48,660 bases of DNA from Selenomonadaceae bacterium (GCA_022786545.1 JALFXV010000034.1:1-48660), one strand, 5' to 3'; shown: positions 35,267-44,473, counted from the first letter of the stretch. Program-made: numbers and translations. The notes: a model not told the origin generated them from the sequence alone.

Positions 35267-35269
35267 GCT

Positions 35270-35806
35270 ATGATGAGCGGAGCAGAACGCAGAAAGAAAA
35301 TACTGGAAATGATGCGCGAGGCCACTGCTCCGCTTTCCGGCGGGGCATTGGGGAAGGCTACCGGCGTCAGCCGCCAGGTGGTGGTGCAGGATATTGCCCT
35401 GCTGCGCACTGAGGGGAAGCCTATCCTGGCCACGGCCAGAGGCTATATTCTTGACCAGCCCAAGCATGCGGTACGCCGCTTCAAGACCCATCATGCTACG
35501 GAGCGGACGGAGGAGGAGCTTACCCTGATTGTGGACCTGGGGGGCTGCGTGCTGGATGTGATGGTCAATCATCGGGTGTACGGCAAGATTTCCGCACCCC
35601 TTAACATCAAGAACCGCCGGGATGTGCAGCATTTCATGGAAAACCTGCGCACCGGCAAGTCCACGCCTTTGCTGAATGTGACCTCCGGGTATCATTTTCA
35701 CAATGTGTCTGCTGACAGCGAGGAAATCCTTGATGAGATTGAAGCGGCACTGAAGGAGCATAATTTTCTCAGCGAAATCTTCCCATATGAAATCGAGGCG
35801 ATGTAG
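35270..35806 (+). CDS. niaR: NiaR-type (YrxA) NAD biosynthesis repressor, HTH plus 3H domain
   Basis: Transcription repressor that in Firmicutes senses nicotinate and controls nad genes. It has 178 residues: a winged helix at about 5-65 (RRKKILEMMREA, GALGKATGVSRQVVVQDIALLR) and a 3H domain at about 75-170 whose conserved His residues appear in MVNHRVYG, DVQHFMEN and GYHFHNV, likely a metal/ligand site. It is translated from ATG 35270, almost abutting nadC, so it is autoregulated with the operon. The probable operator is the ATGTG-N6-CACAT repeat before nadA. Confidence 0.92.
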   Translation: MMSGAERRKKILEMMREATAPLSGGALGKATGVSRQVVVQDIALLRTEGKPILATARGYILDQPKHAVRRFKTHHATERTEEELTLIVDLGGCVLDVMVNHRVYGKISAPLNIKNRRDVQHFMENLRTGKSTPLLNVTSGYHFHNVSADSEEILDEIEAALKEHNFLSEIFPYEIEAM

Positions 35807-35829
35807 GGCATGTCCCTGCATCGTTTTTT
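35799..35829 (+). terminator. Terminator of the nad operon
   Basis: Stem CGATGTAGGG (35799-35808) with CCCTGCATCG (35814-35823), then six T. It overlaps the niaR stop codon. Confidence 0.92.
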
Positions 35830-35832
35830 AAT

Positions 35833-35861
35833 TTGGTAGGTAACGCCAGGCGTGGTATAAT
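35833..35861 (+). promoter_or_regulatory. feoB promoter
   Basis: TTGGTA (35833-35838), a 17-base spacer and TATAAT (35856-35861), only a few bases after the nad terminator. No clear Fur box was recognised. Confidence 0.7.
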
Positions 35862-35909
35862 GGTTATACAAATTACCGAATAAATGCAAGTATGTTTCAG
35901 GGTGATAAT

Positions 35910-38258
35910 ATGTTTTTAGATGAATTGAAAGCCGGGGAGCGGGGGAGGATTTTGGCCGTGGGGGGCGAGGGTGCCCTCCGCCAGCATTTTCTTGATATGG
36001 GCGTAGTGCCAGGGTCCAGGATTACGCTGGTGAAGTTTGCCCCTCTGGGGGACCCGATCGAGTTCCGCATCCATGACTACGAGCTGACGCTCAGGGTGGA
36101 TGATGCCAGGAAAATCCGCATCGAGAAAATAGAGCCGGAGCAGGTGCAGGCGGAAAAGCCAAGGTCCCACAAGCCCAGAAGCCACCATCCCGGCCTGGGT
36201 GAAGGTGGCAAATATCATGTGAAGCAGGGGGAAAATCCCCTGCCTGATGACCAGCTGCTGACCTTTGCCCTGGCAGGGAACCAGAACTGTGGCAAGACCA
36301 CGCTTTTTAATCAGCTGACTGGCTCCAACCAGCATGTGGGCAACTTCCCCGGGGTGACGGTGGACCAGAAAAGCGGCAGCATCCGGGGCCACAAGCTGAC
36401 CAGGATTACGGATTTGCCGGGGATTTATTCCATGTCCCCCTATACAGAGGAGGAGATTGTTTCCCGGCAGTTTATCCTCAGGGAGCAGCCTACGGGCATT
36501 ATCAACATCGTGGATGCCACCAATATTGAGCGCAATCTGTACCTGACCTTGCAGCTGATTGAGCTGAACCGGCCTATGGTGCTGGCACTGAACATGATGG
36601 ATGAGCTGACAGAAAACGGCGGCTCCGTGGATATTAATGCTATGGAGTCCATCCTGGGGATCCCCGTGGTGCCGATTTCCGCCGTCCGGGGAGAGGGCAT
36701 TGAGGAGCTGGTGCAGCATGCCCTCCATGTGGCCCATTATCAGGAAACGCCGGGGCGCATGGACTTCTGTGATGCGGAGAGCCGGGGGGGCGCCCTGCAC
36801 CGCTGCCTGCATGGCATCATGCACCTGATTGAGGACCATGCCGTCAAGGCGGCAATACCGGTGCGCTTTGCGGCTACCAAAATCGTGGAGGGCGACAAGA
36901 GGATTATGGAGGCTCTGCAGCTGGATTTGAATGAGCGGGATATGATTGAGCATATCATCTGCCAGATGGAGCTGGAGGGAGGCCTGGACAGGGCGGCAGC
37001 TATTGCGGATATGCGGTTTTCCTTTATCAAGCAGCTGGCAAGGCGTTCCGTCAGGAAGGCCAAGGAAAGCCGCCAGCACGAAAGGAGCCGCCGCATTGAC
37101 AAGGTGCTGACGGACAAGTACCTGGCCATTCCTTCCTTTATAGCTATCATGAGCCTGGTGTTTTTCCTGACCTTCAACGTCATCGGGGCCTTTTTGCAGG
37201 ATTTGCTGGCGGCTGGCATTGAAGCCCTGCAGGGGCAGGCGGATGAGCTCCTTGGGGTGCTGGAGGTCAATGCAGCCCTGCGGTCATTGGTGATTGACGG
37301 CATCTTTACCGGGGTGGGGACGGTGCTTTCCTTCTTGCCCATTGTGGTGACGCTGTTTTTCTTTTTGTCCTTGCTGGAGGATACGGGCTATATGGCCAGG
37401 ATTGCCTTTGTGATGGACAAGTGGCTGAGGAAAATCGGCCTGTCCGGGCGGAGCATCGTGCCCCTTCTGATTGGCTTTGGCTGCAGCGTGCCGGCCATCA
37501 TGGCTACCCGTACTTTGCCATCTAAGCGTGACCGCCGCATGACGATTTTGCTGACGCCTTTTATGAGCTGCTCCGCCAAGCTGCCGGTTTATGCTTTCTT
37601 CATCGCGGCATTTTTCGGTGAGTATGGTGCCCTGCCCATGATTTTGCTGTACTTCGGGGGCATTTTGATGGGCATCCTGGCGGCATACCTGGGCAAGGTG
37701 ACGAAGTTCAAGGGGGAGGCGGTGCCTTTCGTGATGGAGCTGCCTAACTACCGGATGCCGGGGCTGCGGAATGTCATGCAGCTGCTGTGGGAGAAGGCCA
37801 GGGATTTCCTGGAACGTGCCTTTACAGTCATCTTTGTGGCCTGCGTTGTCATCTGGTTCTTGCAGACCTTTGACTTCCGCCTGGACATGGTGGAAAACTC
37901 TGCTGACAGCATGCTGGCGGCCATCGCCGGGATGCTGGTCCCTGTATTTGCGCCCCTGGGCTTCGGGGACTGGCGGATTTCCACTGCCTTGATTTCCGGC
38001 TTTATGGCCAAGGAAAGCGTGGTGTCAACTCTGGGTGTGCTTTTCGGCACAAATTCGCTGGCGGAGGGCGTGCTGACGCCTCTGGCTGCGGCTTCCCTTC
38101 TGACCTTCTGCCTGTTGTATACCCCTTGCGTGGCGGCCGTCAGTGCAGTAAAGCGGGAGCTGGGGGCAGGCTGGGCCCTGTGGGTGGTGGTTTTCCAGTG
38201 CCTGGTGGCATGGCTGGCGGCCTTTGTGGTGCATGGCATCGGCACGCTACTGCTGTAA
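35910..38258 (+). CDS. feoB: Ferrous iron transporter, FeoA-FeoB fusion
   Basis: Inner-membrane Fe2+ importer of about 782 residues. An N-terminal FeoA SH3-like domain (about 1-75, LDELKAGERGRIL, RQHFLDMGVVPGS) is joined by a His/Lys-rich linker (PRSHKPRSHHPG) to the FeoB GTPase domain: G1 AGNQNCGKTTLFN (about 122-134), G3 DLPGIYS and G4 NMMD. The gate domains have GCSVPAIMATRT and FMAKESVVSTLGV. ATG 35910 is chosen because AGGGTG lies five bases before it. The usual separate feoA gene is therefore not needed. A single-gene unit with its own promoter and terminator. Confidence 0.96.
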   Translation: MFLDELKAGERGRILAVGGEGALRQHFLDMGVVPGSRITLVKFAPLGDPIEFRIHDYELTLRVDDARKIRIEKIEPEQVQAEKPRSHKPRSHHPGLGEGGKYHVKQGENPLPDDQLLTFALAGNQNCGKTTLFNQLTGSNQHVGNFPGVTVDQKSGSIRGHKLTRITDLPGIYSMSPYTEEEIVSRQFILREQPTGIINIVDATNIERNLYLTLQLIELNRPMVLALNMMDELTENGGSVDINAMESILGIPVVPISAVRGEGIEELVQHALHVAHYQETPGRMDFCDAESRGGALHRCLHGIMHLIEDHAVKAAIPVRFAATKIVEGDKRIMEALQLDLNERDMIEHIICQMELEGGLDRAAAIADMRFSFIKQLARRSVRKAKESRQHERSRRIDKVLTDKYLAIPSFIAIMSLVFFLTFNVIGAFLQDLLAAGIEALQGQADELLGVLEVNAALRSLVIDGIFTGVGTVLSFLPIVVTLFFFLSLLEDTGYMARIAFVMDKWLRKIGLSGRSIVPLLIGFGCSVPAIMATRTLPSKRDRRMTILLTPFMSCSAKLPVYAFFIAAFFGEYGALPMILLYFGGILMGILAAYLGKVTKFKGEAVPFVMELPNYRMPGLRNVMQLLWEKARDFLERAFTVIFVACVVIWFLQTFDFRLDMVENSADSMLAAIAGMLVPVFAPLGFGDWRISTALISGFMAKESVVSTLGVLFGTNSLAEGVLTPLAAASLLTFCLLYTPCVAAVSAVKRELGAGWALWVVVFQCLVAWLAAFVVHGIGTLLL

Positions 38259-38317
38259 AATGTAAATAAAATGAGCTAAGCAGATAATAAAAGCATACAG
38301 TAAAAGCGTACAATAAA

Positions 38318-38354
38318 AGGCTGGTGCCCTCGTTAAAGGGAGCATCAGCCTTTT
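38318..38354. terminator. Terminator between feoB and the clpX-like gene
   Basis: AAGGCTGGTGCCCT pairs with AGGGAGCATCAGCCTT (one mismatch region), followed by T on the plus strand and preceded by an A-rich stretch, so it can serve both convergent genes. Confidence 0.85.
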
Positions 38355-38393
38355 GATTTTTCGTTTAGTTTGTTTATCTATTGGTGGGGAAAA

Positions 38394-39680
38394 TCAGATT
38401 TCCTCTATGGCCGGGGCTGCGTGGTTGTTGATGCAGTCCTCGGTGATGGTCACCCGGCGCGGTGCATCGGAGCGGGGGATATCAAACATGATATCCAGCA
38501 TGGTGTCCTCGATGATGCCCTTCAGGGAGCGGGCGCCAGTCTTTCTCTCAATGGCTTTCTTGGCCACGGCCCGGAGTGCTGCCTCATCAAACTCCAAATC
38601 CACCTTGTCCATTTCCATCAGCTTCTTGTACTGCTTGACAGGGGCGTTGCGGGGCTCCGTAAGGATGCGCAGCAGGGCGTCCTCGTCTAGGGTTTCCAGG
38701 GTGCAGATAACTGGCAGGCGGCCAATGATTTCCGGGATGATGCCGAATTTCATCAAATCCTCCGGCGTTACCTGATGGATGAGCTGGTTGTACTCAGGCT
38801 TTTCGCTCTGGCCCTCGATTTTGGCCCCGAAGCCGATGTTGGAGTCGGTTTTCTTTAAACGCTTGGCGATGATTTTTTCAATGCCCACAAAGGCGCCGCC
38901 TACGATAAAGAGAATGTTCTTGGTGTTGACCTTGATGGTAGGGGCCTCCGGGTGCTTGCGCTGTCCCCGGGCGGTGAACTCCACCTCGTTGCCCTCCAGC
39001 ATCTTCAGCAGGGCCTGCTGCACGCCCTCATGGCCCGGATCTGCCGTAATGGTGTTGTTCTCACCGGACTTGCGGGCGATCTTGTCGAACTCATCAAGAT
39101 AGATGATGCCGTGCTCGCAGCGGCTTACATCCTTGTTGGCGGCGTAGTAGAGGTTGCGGACAGCCACCTCCACATCGGAGCCTACGAAGCCTGCCTCTGT
39201 CAGGCTGGAGGCATCCGTAACGGCAAATGGGATGTCCAGCCTCTTGGCCAGGTGGGACAGGAGGGCGGTCTTGCCGCAGCCGGAAGGCCCCATGATGATG
39301 ACGTTGGACTTCTCGATTTCGTCCAGCTCCTCATCCTTGTGGTCAAAGCCGTATTTCATGCGCTTGTAGTGGTTGTAGATAGCCACGGACAGGATTTTCT
39401 TCGCCCTGTCCTGATTGATGATGTACTGGTCGAGATAGTCCTTTACCAGATGAGGCTTGATGTTGGCCATTTCCTGGTCGATGTTGGCGGCTGCCTCCAC
39501 CTTCTGCTGGTCCTGCTGGTCAGCCTCATGGGCCTCGATGGCGTGATAGATATCCTTGATGCAGTGGGCGCAGATGGCAAAATCAGAGCGGGGGTCGTAA
39601 ATCGGCAAATCGTACTGTGATTTCGGCACAATGCGGCGCTTGCAGAAGCTGCACTGGATTGCTGGTTCGTTATTTGACAT
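38394..39680 (-). CDS. ClpX-like AAA+ unfoldase, divergent paralogue
   Basis: ATP-dependent unfoldase of 428 residues, expected to feed ClpP. The N-terminal zinc-binding domain has Cys10, Cys13, Cys37 and Cys40. Walker A is GPSGCGKTAL (131-140), Walker B IIYLDEFDK, the RKH loop is kept at 241-243 and the ClpP-docking IGFGA at 282-286. It departs from typical ClpX: Walker A is GPSGCGKT rather than GPTGSGKT, the pore-1 loop reads GFVG rather than GYVG (Phe165), and the stretch after it is divergent. ClpP and Lon are not adjacent. GAGAGGA precedes the ATG. It may be a second, specialised ClpX, but the sole ClpX is also possible. Confidence 0.85.
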   Translation of the reverse strand: MSNNEPAIQCSFCKRRIVPKSQYDLPIYDPRSDFAICAHCIKDIYHAIEAHEADQQDQQKVEAAANIDQEMANIKPHLVKDYLDQYIINQDRAKKILSVAIYNHYKRMKYGFDHKDEELDEIEKSNVIIMGPSGCGKTALLSHLAKRLDIPFAVTDASSLTEAGFVGSDVEVAVRNLYYAANKDVSRCEHGIIYLDEFDKIARKSGENNTITADPGHEGVQQALLKMLEGNEVEFTARGQRKHPEAPTIKVNTKNILFIVGGAFVGIEKIIAKRLKKTDSNIGFGAKIEGQSEKPEYNQLIHQVTPEDLMKFGIIPEIIGRLPVICTLETLDEDALLRILTEPRNAPVKQYKKLMEMDKVDLEFDEAALRAVAKKAIERKTGARSLKGIIEDTMLDIMFDIPRSDAPRRVTITEDCINNHAAPAIEEI

Positions 39681-39795
39681 AATCTGTTCCTCTCTATAAG
39701 AATTTATTTTTCAGCTAATGGATGCGGGCATATTCCCACCTTATATATTATGGTGTATATGGGCTAAATTTTCAAGATATTTTTCTAATAATCTG

Positions 39796-39824
39796 TTGCA
39801 CCTGGGGGGAGGCTATGATATAAT
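39796..39824 (+). promoter_or_regulatory. rpmE promoter
   Basis: TTGCAC (39796-39801), a 17-base spacer and TATAAT (39819-39824). Confidence 0.8.
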
Positions 39825-39831
39825 ATCACAA

Positions 39832-39961
39832 GTCGGATTTTCCAATCCGCGAAGTTGATTATTTCGGCTTTGCCCCATTGAGGGAAGCTAAGTCGGACCA
39901 AGTCTTCGCAGAGAGGGCTTGTAATACTCCCAAGAATGGGGAAAAGCGAGGTGTATAGATA
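39832..39961 (+). promoter_or_regulatory. Structured rpmE leader, possible L31 autoregulatory RNA
   Basis: The 5' untranslated region of about 130 nt contains CGGATT/AATCCG (about 39835-39850) and a distant pairing CCCCATT (about 39873-39879) with AATGGGG (about 39933-39940). A structured leader before rpmE fits the ribosomal-protein leader class that binds L31; assignment to a known family was not tested. Confidence 0.5.
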
Positions 39962-40159
39962 ATGCAGAACGGTATTCATCCAGAGTATTTCGAGGCAAAG
40001 GTTGTCTGCGGTTGCGGCAATACTTTTACTACCGGCTCCACCAAGGCTGAGCTGAGAGTTGATGTTTGCTCCAAGTGCCATCCTTTCTTCACCGGCCGTC
40101 AGCGTGATATTGCTGCTGGTGGACGCATTGAGAAGTTCAACAAGCGTTACGCAAAATAA
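39962..40159 (+). CDS. rpmE: 50S ribosomal protein L31, zinc-binding form
   Basis: Large-subunit ribosomal protein of 65 residues. It begins [19 protein letters not shown] and has the paired Cys motifs CGCGNTF and [10 protein letters not shown], the zinc-binding (C+) type of L31. A GCGAGGTG site lies upstream of the ATG. It is preceded by a strong promoter and structured leader and followed by a terminator, so it is mainly monocistronic, next to the usual prfA/prmC neighbours. Confidence 0.97.
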   Translation: MQNGIHPEYFEAKVVCGCGNTFTTGSTKAELRVDVCSKCHPFFTGRQRDIAAGGRIEKFNKRYAK

Positions 40160-40167
40160 GAACTGGG

Positions 40168-40195
40168 GAGCAGGGCAGATGTCCTGCTCTTTTTT
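40168..40195 (+). terminator. Terminator after rpmE
   Basis: GAGCAGG (40168-40174) pairs with CCTGCTC (40183-40189), followed by six T. Confidence 0.93.
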
Positions 40196-40339
40196 ACTAT
40201 GTGGATTTACCCTTTTTCGATAGAGATTTTCCTTTTTATAATTTTGACAGGCTAGGATACGATATAGATTAGTATAGGGCTGTGTTTTTTGTTTTGTGAC
40301 GAGCGACAAAAGGTTTATTGCGAAAGGTTTATATAGATT

Positions 40340-41272
40340 ATGGAAGAAAAAAAGATTATGATTGGCGGCCAGGCGGTCATTGAGGGCGTCATGATGCGGG
40401 GGCCGGAGCTGGTGGCTACGGCGGTGAGGAATCCCCAGGGACGCATTGAGCTGGAAGTAAAGCCGGTGAACTCTATTGCAGACCGGTATCCGATTTTTAA
40501 GAAGCCCATGCTGCGGGGCTGCGTGTCCCTGTTTGAGTCCTTGGTGATGGGCATCCGCTCCCTGGGCTACTCGGCCCAGATGGCAGGGGAGGAGGATGAG
40601 CAGCTGACGGACAAGGAGCTGGCAGGCACCATGATTTTTGCCTTTGCCCTGGCGGCAGTGCTGTTTATCGCCATCCCCACGGGGGCGGCCAAGCTGTTCC
40701 ACGTGATTACCGAGGACCCGGTATTTTTGAATCTGATGGAAGGTTTTTTGCGGCTGTTTATTTTTATGGCGTATATTTTTGCCATTTCCCGCATGAAGGA
40801 TATTCAGAGGGTGTTTCAGTATCACGGGGCGGAGCACAAGACCATCGCCTGCTTTGAGGCGGGGGAGGCTTTGACGGTGGAGAATGTGGCCAGGCATACC
40901 AGGCTTCACAAGCGGTGCGGCACTTCCTTTTTGCTGATTGTCATGCTGGTGAGTATTTTTGTCTTTGCTTTTTTGGGCTGGCCGGACCTGGTGGAGAGGA
41001 TTGCCAGCCGGATTATCCTCCTGCCGGTGGTGGCAGGGATTTCCTATGAGATAATCCGCTTTTCTGCCAATTCGGATAACTGCCTGCTGGGCTGGGCGGT
41101 GAAGCCGGGGCTGTGGCTGCAGAAGCTGACTACCAGGGAGCCGGAGCCGGAGATGATTGAGGTGGCTATCGAGTCTGCCAAGGCGGTGCTGCCGGAGGAT
41201 AAAATCCCGGCGGGGACTGGTTCCTACAGGCAGGAGGCTGCGATGACTGATGGACAAGGGGAAAAGATATGA
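40340..41272 (+). CDS. yqhQ: YqhQ/DUF1385 membrane protein
   Basis: Conserved integral membrane protein of 310 residues. Family signatures are [14 protein letters not shown] near the N-terminus, [15 protein letters not shown] and [13 protein letters not shown]. There are about four hydrophobic segments between about 95 and 250. Its biochemical role is unknown. It sits regularly between rpmE and prfA in Firmicutes. Ribosome site AAAGG is distant (14 bases) and weak. The stop overlaps the prfA start by four bases. A TTGACA at 40244 could belong to its promoter, but the minus-10 spacing is poor. Confidence 0.9.
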   Translation: MEEKKIMIGGQAVIEGVMMRGPELVATAVRNPQGRIELEVKPVNSIADRYPIFKKPMLRGCVSLFESLVMGIRSLGYSAQMAGEEDEQLTDKELAGTMIFAFALAAVLFIAIPTGAAKLFHVITEDPVFLNLMEGFLRLFIFMAYIFAISRMKDIQRVFQYHGAEHKTIACFEAGEALTVENVARHTRLHKRCGTSFLLIVMLVSIFVFAFLGWPDLVERIASRIILLPVVAGISYEIIRFSANSDNCLLGWAVKPGLWLQKLTTREPEPEMIEVAIESAKAVLPEDKIPAGTGSYRQEAAMTDGQGEKI

Positions 41273-42345
41273 ACATGATTGATAAATTGCAGGCGGTGGA
41301 GGATAAGTTCCTGGAGCTGGAATCCCTGATAAGCGACCCTTCCGTGCTGGCGGACATGCCCAGGTGGCAGAGGTACAACAGGGAGCATGCCGGGCTGGAG
41401 CCCATTGTGGCGGCTTACCGGGAGTACAAGGCAGTGTGCAAGGCCATTGAGGACAGCAGGGAAATGCTGGAAGAGGGCATTGAGGATGATGACTTCCGCC
41501 ATATGGTGGAGGAGGAGCTGGCAGAGCAGCGAAGCCGCAAGGAAGAGCTGGATAATGAGCTGCCGATTTTGCTTTTGCCTAGGGACCCTAATGATGACAA
41601 GAACGTCATCGTGGAAATCCGCGGCGGCGTAGGAGGCGAGGAAGCGGCACTTTTTGCCGGGGACCTTTTTCGCATGTACAGCCGTTATGCCGAGAGCCAG
41701 GGCTGGCGTGTCAGCGTCCTGGACGCTAATCCTACGGAGATTGGGGGCTTCAAGGAAATTTCCTTTGCAGTGGAGGGCAATGGTGCCTACAGCAAGCTGA
41801 AATACGAAAGCGGCACCCATCGGGTGCAGCGGGTGCCTGTTACCGAGTCCGGGGGCCGCATCCACACCTCGGCAGTGACGGTAGCTGTGCTGCCGGAGGC
41901 TGATGAGGTGGATGTGGACATAAAGGCGGAGGAGCTGCGCATCGATACCTATCGGGCAGGCGGCGCAGGCGGCCAGTATGTCAACAAGACGGAGTCAGCT
42001 ATCCGCATTACCCATCTGCCTACGGGCATCGTGGTGCAGTGCCAGGATGAAAAATCCCAGCTGAAGAACAAGGAAAAGGCCATGCGTGTGCTGAGGGCCA
42101 GGGTTCTTGAGCAGGCCCAGCAGCAGCAGGCGGATGCTATTGCCGCCGACAGAAAGAGCCAGGTGGGTTCCGGCGACCGCAGCGAGCGCATCCGTACCTA
42201 CAATTTCCCCCAGGGCAGGGTGACGGACCATCGCATCGGGCTGACTTTGCACAAGCTGGATTTTGTGCTGAACGGCCAGCTGGATGAGCTTTTGAACGGG
42301 CTGATTACTGCCGACCAGGCAGAGAGATTGAAAAAGGTGCAGTAG
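41269..42345 (+). CDS. prfA: Peptide chain release factor 1
   Basis: Recognises UAA and UAG and triggers peptide release on the ribosome. It has 358 residues with the codon-reading tripeptide Pro-Val-Thr at 190-192 (RVPVTES) and the catalytic GGQ at 234-236 ([10 protein letters not shown]). It starts inside the yqhQ stop (ATGA) and ends one base before prmC, so the three are one operon. Its Gln236 is the substrate of PrmC encoded next. Confidence 0.97.
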   Translation: MNMIDKLQAVEDKFLELESLISDPSVLADMPRWQRYNREHAGLEPIVAAYREYKAVCKAIEDSREMLEEGIEDDDFRHMVEEELAEQRSRKEELDNELPILLLPRDPNDDKNVIVEIRGGVGGEEAALFAGDLFRMYSRYAESQGWRVSVLDANPTEIGGFKEISFAVEGNGAYSKLKYESGTHRVQRVPVTESGGRIHTSAVTVAVLPEADEVDVDIKAEELRIDTYRAGGAGGQYVNKTESAIRITHLPTGIVVQCQDEKSQLKNKEKAMRVLRARVLEQAQQQQADAIAADRKSQVGSGDRSERIRTYNFPQGRVTDHRIGLTLHKLDFVLNGQLDELLNGLITADQAERLKKVQ

Positions 42346-42346
42346 G

Positions 42347-43369
42347 ATGGCTAATATGGCAGAGCAGAATGAAAATAAGGGTGCCGGGGCAATAAATAAT
42401 GGCGCAGCTGTCAGTGGTAAGCCTGTGGCAGCAGCTGGCGGCCAGGCTGCTGGTGGCGGCAGGGCTGCTGCCGGTGGCCAGCCGCAGGAGGTCTGGACCA
42501 TCGGCAGGATATTGAAGTGGACAGAGGGCTACTTCAAAAAGGCGGGGCTGGATTCTCCACGGCTGGATGCAGAGGTATTGCTTTCTTATGTGCTGAAGAA
42601 GGAGCGCATTTTTCTTTATGTGCATTTTGACCAGCCTATGGAGGCGGCGGAGCTGGCGGCCTTCAAGGACTGCATCAAGCGCAGGGTGCAGCATCAGCCG
42701 GTGGCCTATATTACGGGGCACAAGGAGTTTATGGGGCTGGAGTTCAAGGTGACGCCTGCCACCCTGATTCCACGGCCTGATACGGAAATTCTGGTGGAGG
42801 CGGTGCTGCAGAGGCTGAAGGCAGGTGCCGAGGCGGAGAACAGCCTGATTGCGGATATCGGCACAGGCAGCGGCGCCATCTGCCTGTCCCTGTTGAATTA
42901 CCTGCCCCGGCTGCAGGCAGTGACGGTGGATATTTCGCCGGAGGCGCTGGCGGTGGCAGAGGAAAATGCCGCAGGGCTGGAGCTCTCGGAGCGGGTGGAG
43001 TTCTTGCAGGGGGATATGCTGGAGCCATTGAAGGCACAGGGGGAAAGGTTTTCCGGCAGGCTTTCGGCCATTGTCTCCAATCCGCCCTATATTCCAAGGG
43101 GGGATATTGCCGGGCTGGAGCCTGATGTGAGGGCTTTTGAGCCTATGGGAGCCCTGGATGGCGGTGAGGACGGGCTGGACTTCTATCGCAGGCTGCTGGC
43201 GGACGGAGCGGGGCTTTTGCAGGCGGACGGCTTTCTGGCTATGGAAGTTGGCATTCATCAGGCACAGCAGCTGAAGGCACTGGCAGAGGCTATGCCTCAG
43301 TGGGGCAGGTGCGAAATCATCAGGGATTTGGCAGGCATTGAAAGGGTTGTGGTGCTGTGGAAGAAGTAG
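42347..43369 (+). CDS. prmC: Release-factor glutamine methyltransferase, with Ala/Gly-rich N-terminal extension
   Basis: Methylates the GGQ glutamine of RF1/RF2 using S-adenosylmethionine. It has 340 residues, longer than the usual ~280. Residues about 1-45 are a low-complexity extension (AVSGKPVAAAGGQAAGGG and RAAAGGQPQEV). The standard part follows: an N-terminal helical domain (TIGRILKWTEGYF), IPRPDTEILV, the SAM loop DIGTGSGAICLSL and the catalytic NPPYIPRGD. The start lies one base after the prfA stop; no alternative internal ATG would remove the extension cleanly except ones deep in the domain. Confidence 0.94.
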   Translation: MANMAEQNENKGAGAINNGAAVSGKPVAAAGGQAAGGGRAAAGGQPQEVWTIGRILKWTEGYFKKAGLDSPRLDAEVLLSYVLKKERIFLYVHFDQPMEAAELAAFKDCIKRRVQHQPVAYITGHKEFMGLEFKVTPATLIPRPDTEILVEAVLQRLKAGAEAENSLIADIGTGSGAICLSLLNYLPRLQAVTVDISPEALAVAEENAAGLELSERVEFLQGDMLEPLKAQGERFSGRLSAIVSNPPYIPRGDIAGLEPDVRAFEPMGALDGGEDGLDFYRRLLADGAGLLQADGFLAMEVGIHQAQQLKALAEAMPQWGRCEIIRDLAGIERVVVLWKK

Positions 43370-43441
43370 CTGGCGTATAGGCTGTTTTCCAGAGGAGCAT
43401 AGTTGGCGGTTATCAGTTGGCTGTTATGAGGTGGTCTGGTT

Positions 43442-44080
43442 ATGGAAACGGAAATTCTGCGGATAAGTGATGTAATGAGGCAAAAAAAGGAAATCATCCA
43501 GGCGGCGGGCCTTTTGCGGCAGGGGCAGCTGGTGGCATTTCCTACGGAAACAGTCTATGGCATCGGGGCATTGGGGCTGGACATGACAGCTGTGGAAGCC
43601 CTGTATGAGGCGAAAAACCGCCCTGCCAGCAAGGCATTTTCCTTGCAGGTGGCGGAGGTGAGCATGGTGCATAAGGTGGCGGCCTATGTGCCCCGTCATG
43701 CCAGGCTGCTGCTGGAGAAATTCTGCCCGGGGCCTATCACCGTGGTGCTGCCTAAAGCTGCCGCTGTGCCCTATAAGGTGACAGGGGGCCGTAATACAGT
43801 AGGCGTCCGCATACCGGCCCATCCGGTGGCCCTGGCATTGTTGCAGGCTGTGGGCCAGCCTCTGGCGGTGCCCAGTGCTAATATTTCCGGCCATACCAGC
43901 CCCCTGTCCGCAAGGGATGTGTATGCTGATATGGCCGGCAGGCTGCCCCTGATTCTGGATGGGGGTATCTGCTCCGTGGGGATTGAGTCTACTATTGTGG
44001 ACTGCACCGGCAGCAAAATCAAAATCCTGCGGCAGGGTGCTATCAGCGAGGCTGAAATCCGGGCGGCCATATCCATATAA
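43442..44080 (+). CDS. tsaC: L-threonylcarbamoyladenylate synthase (YrdC domain)
   Basis: Makes threonylcarbamoyl-AMP for the t6A37 tRNA modification. It has 212 residues, so it is the short TsaC type, a YrdC domain without the Sua5 extension. It has LVAFPTETVYGIGAL, EAKNRPASKAF, CPGPITVVLPK, GVRIPAHP, VPSANISG and a C-terminal GIESTIVDC. GAGGTGG lies at good spacing upstream of the ATG. It is the last gene of the yqhQ-prfA-prmC-tsaC run and is followed by a large bidirectional hairpin. Confidence 0.95.
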   Translation: METEILRISDVMRQKKEIIQAAGLLRQGQLVAFPTETVYGIGALGLDMTAVEALYEAKNRPASKAFSLQVAEVSMVHKVAAYVPRHARLLLEKFCPGPITVVLPKAAAVPYKVTGGRNTVGVRIPAHPVALALLQAVGQPLAVPSANISGHTSPLSARDVYADMAGRLPLILDGGICSVGIESTIVDCTGSKIKILRQGAISEAEIRAAISI

Positions 44081-44087
44081 CGGGTAT

Positions 44088-44155
44088 AAAAAAAGAGAGT
44101 GGCATATCACAGCCTCCGTGGGTTGCGGGGCCTGTGATAATGCCGCTCTCTCTTT
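44088..44155. terminator. Bidirectional terminator between tsaC and the leader-peptide gene
   Basis: AAAGAGAG, TGGCATTA-like and CACAG segments pair with CTGTG, TAATGCC and CTCTCTCTTT, with an A-run on one side and a T-rich stretch on the other. It serves the two convergent genes. Confidence 0.85.
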
Positions 44156-44176
44156 GTTTGGTCAATGTGGTTTAAT

Positions 44177-44473
44177 TTAGTTCATCCAGACAACTTCCAT
44201 CTGAGGATTTCTTGCTTTTCTCCTGGCAATCACGGCATCAACCTTATCAGGTGAAACGCCGCGCGTACTGCTGTAGCTGATAATAATATCAATCTTGTCA
44301 ACAGAACCGCCTGCCAGCAGTTTTTTGAAGGCATCAATATTGCCCTGGCCGGAAACGTAGAACATATCTACTTTGCCGTCCTCGCGCTTTTGCAGGAAGG
44401 TAGCAGCGGCACCGCCAGTTACCATGTCCAGCTCATCATCGTTCAGCATTGCATTTTTCTTTTCCATAGTCAT
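44177..44473 (-). CDS. Double-glycine leader peptide (bacteriocin-like/Nif11-like precursor candidate)
   Basis: A 98-residue protein with a typical double-glycine leader: MLNDDELDMVTGG at about residues 9-21, then a small AAATF start of the mature part. The remainder (about 77 residues) is soluble-looking, ending IARRKARNPQMEVVWMN, with no cysteine cluster visible, so a classical lanthipeptide is not obvious. GAGGCGATT lies before the ATG. No exporter with a C39 peptidase is encoded nearby. It could be a secreted signal or effector peptide processed by a distant transporter, or a protein with a coincidental GG motif. Confidence 0.55.
   Translation of the reverse strand: MTMEKKNAMLNDDELDMVTGGAAATFLQKREDGKVDMFYVSGQGNIDAFKKLLAGGSVDKIDIIISYSSTRGVSPDKVDAVIARRKARNPQMEVVWMN

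Noticed and set aside
39785..41257. Long minus-strand frame opposite rpmE and yqhQ
   Set aside because: It overlaps two well-supported genes on the other strand and has histidine/leucine-rich shadow composition. GC-rich codon use commonly produces such frames.
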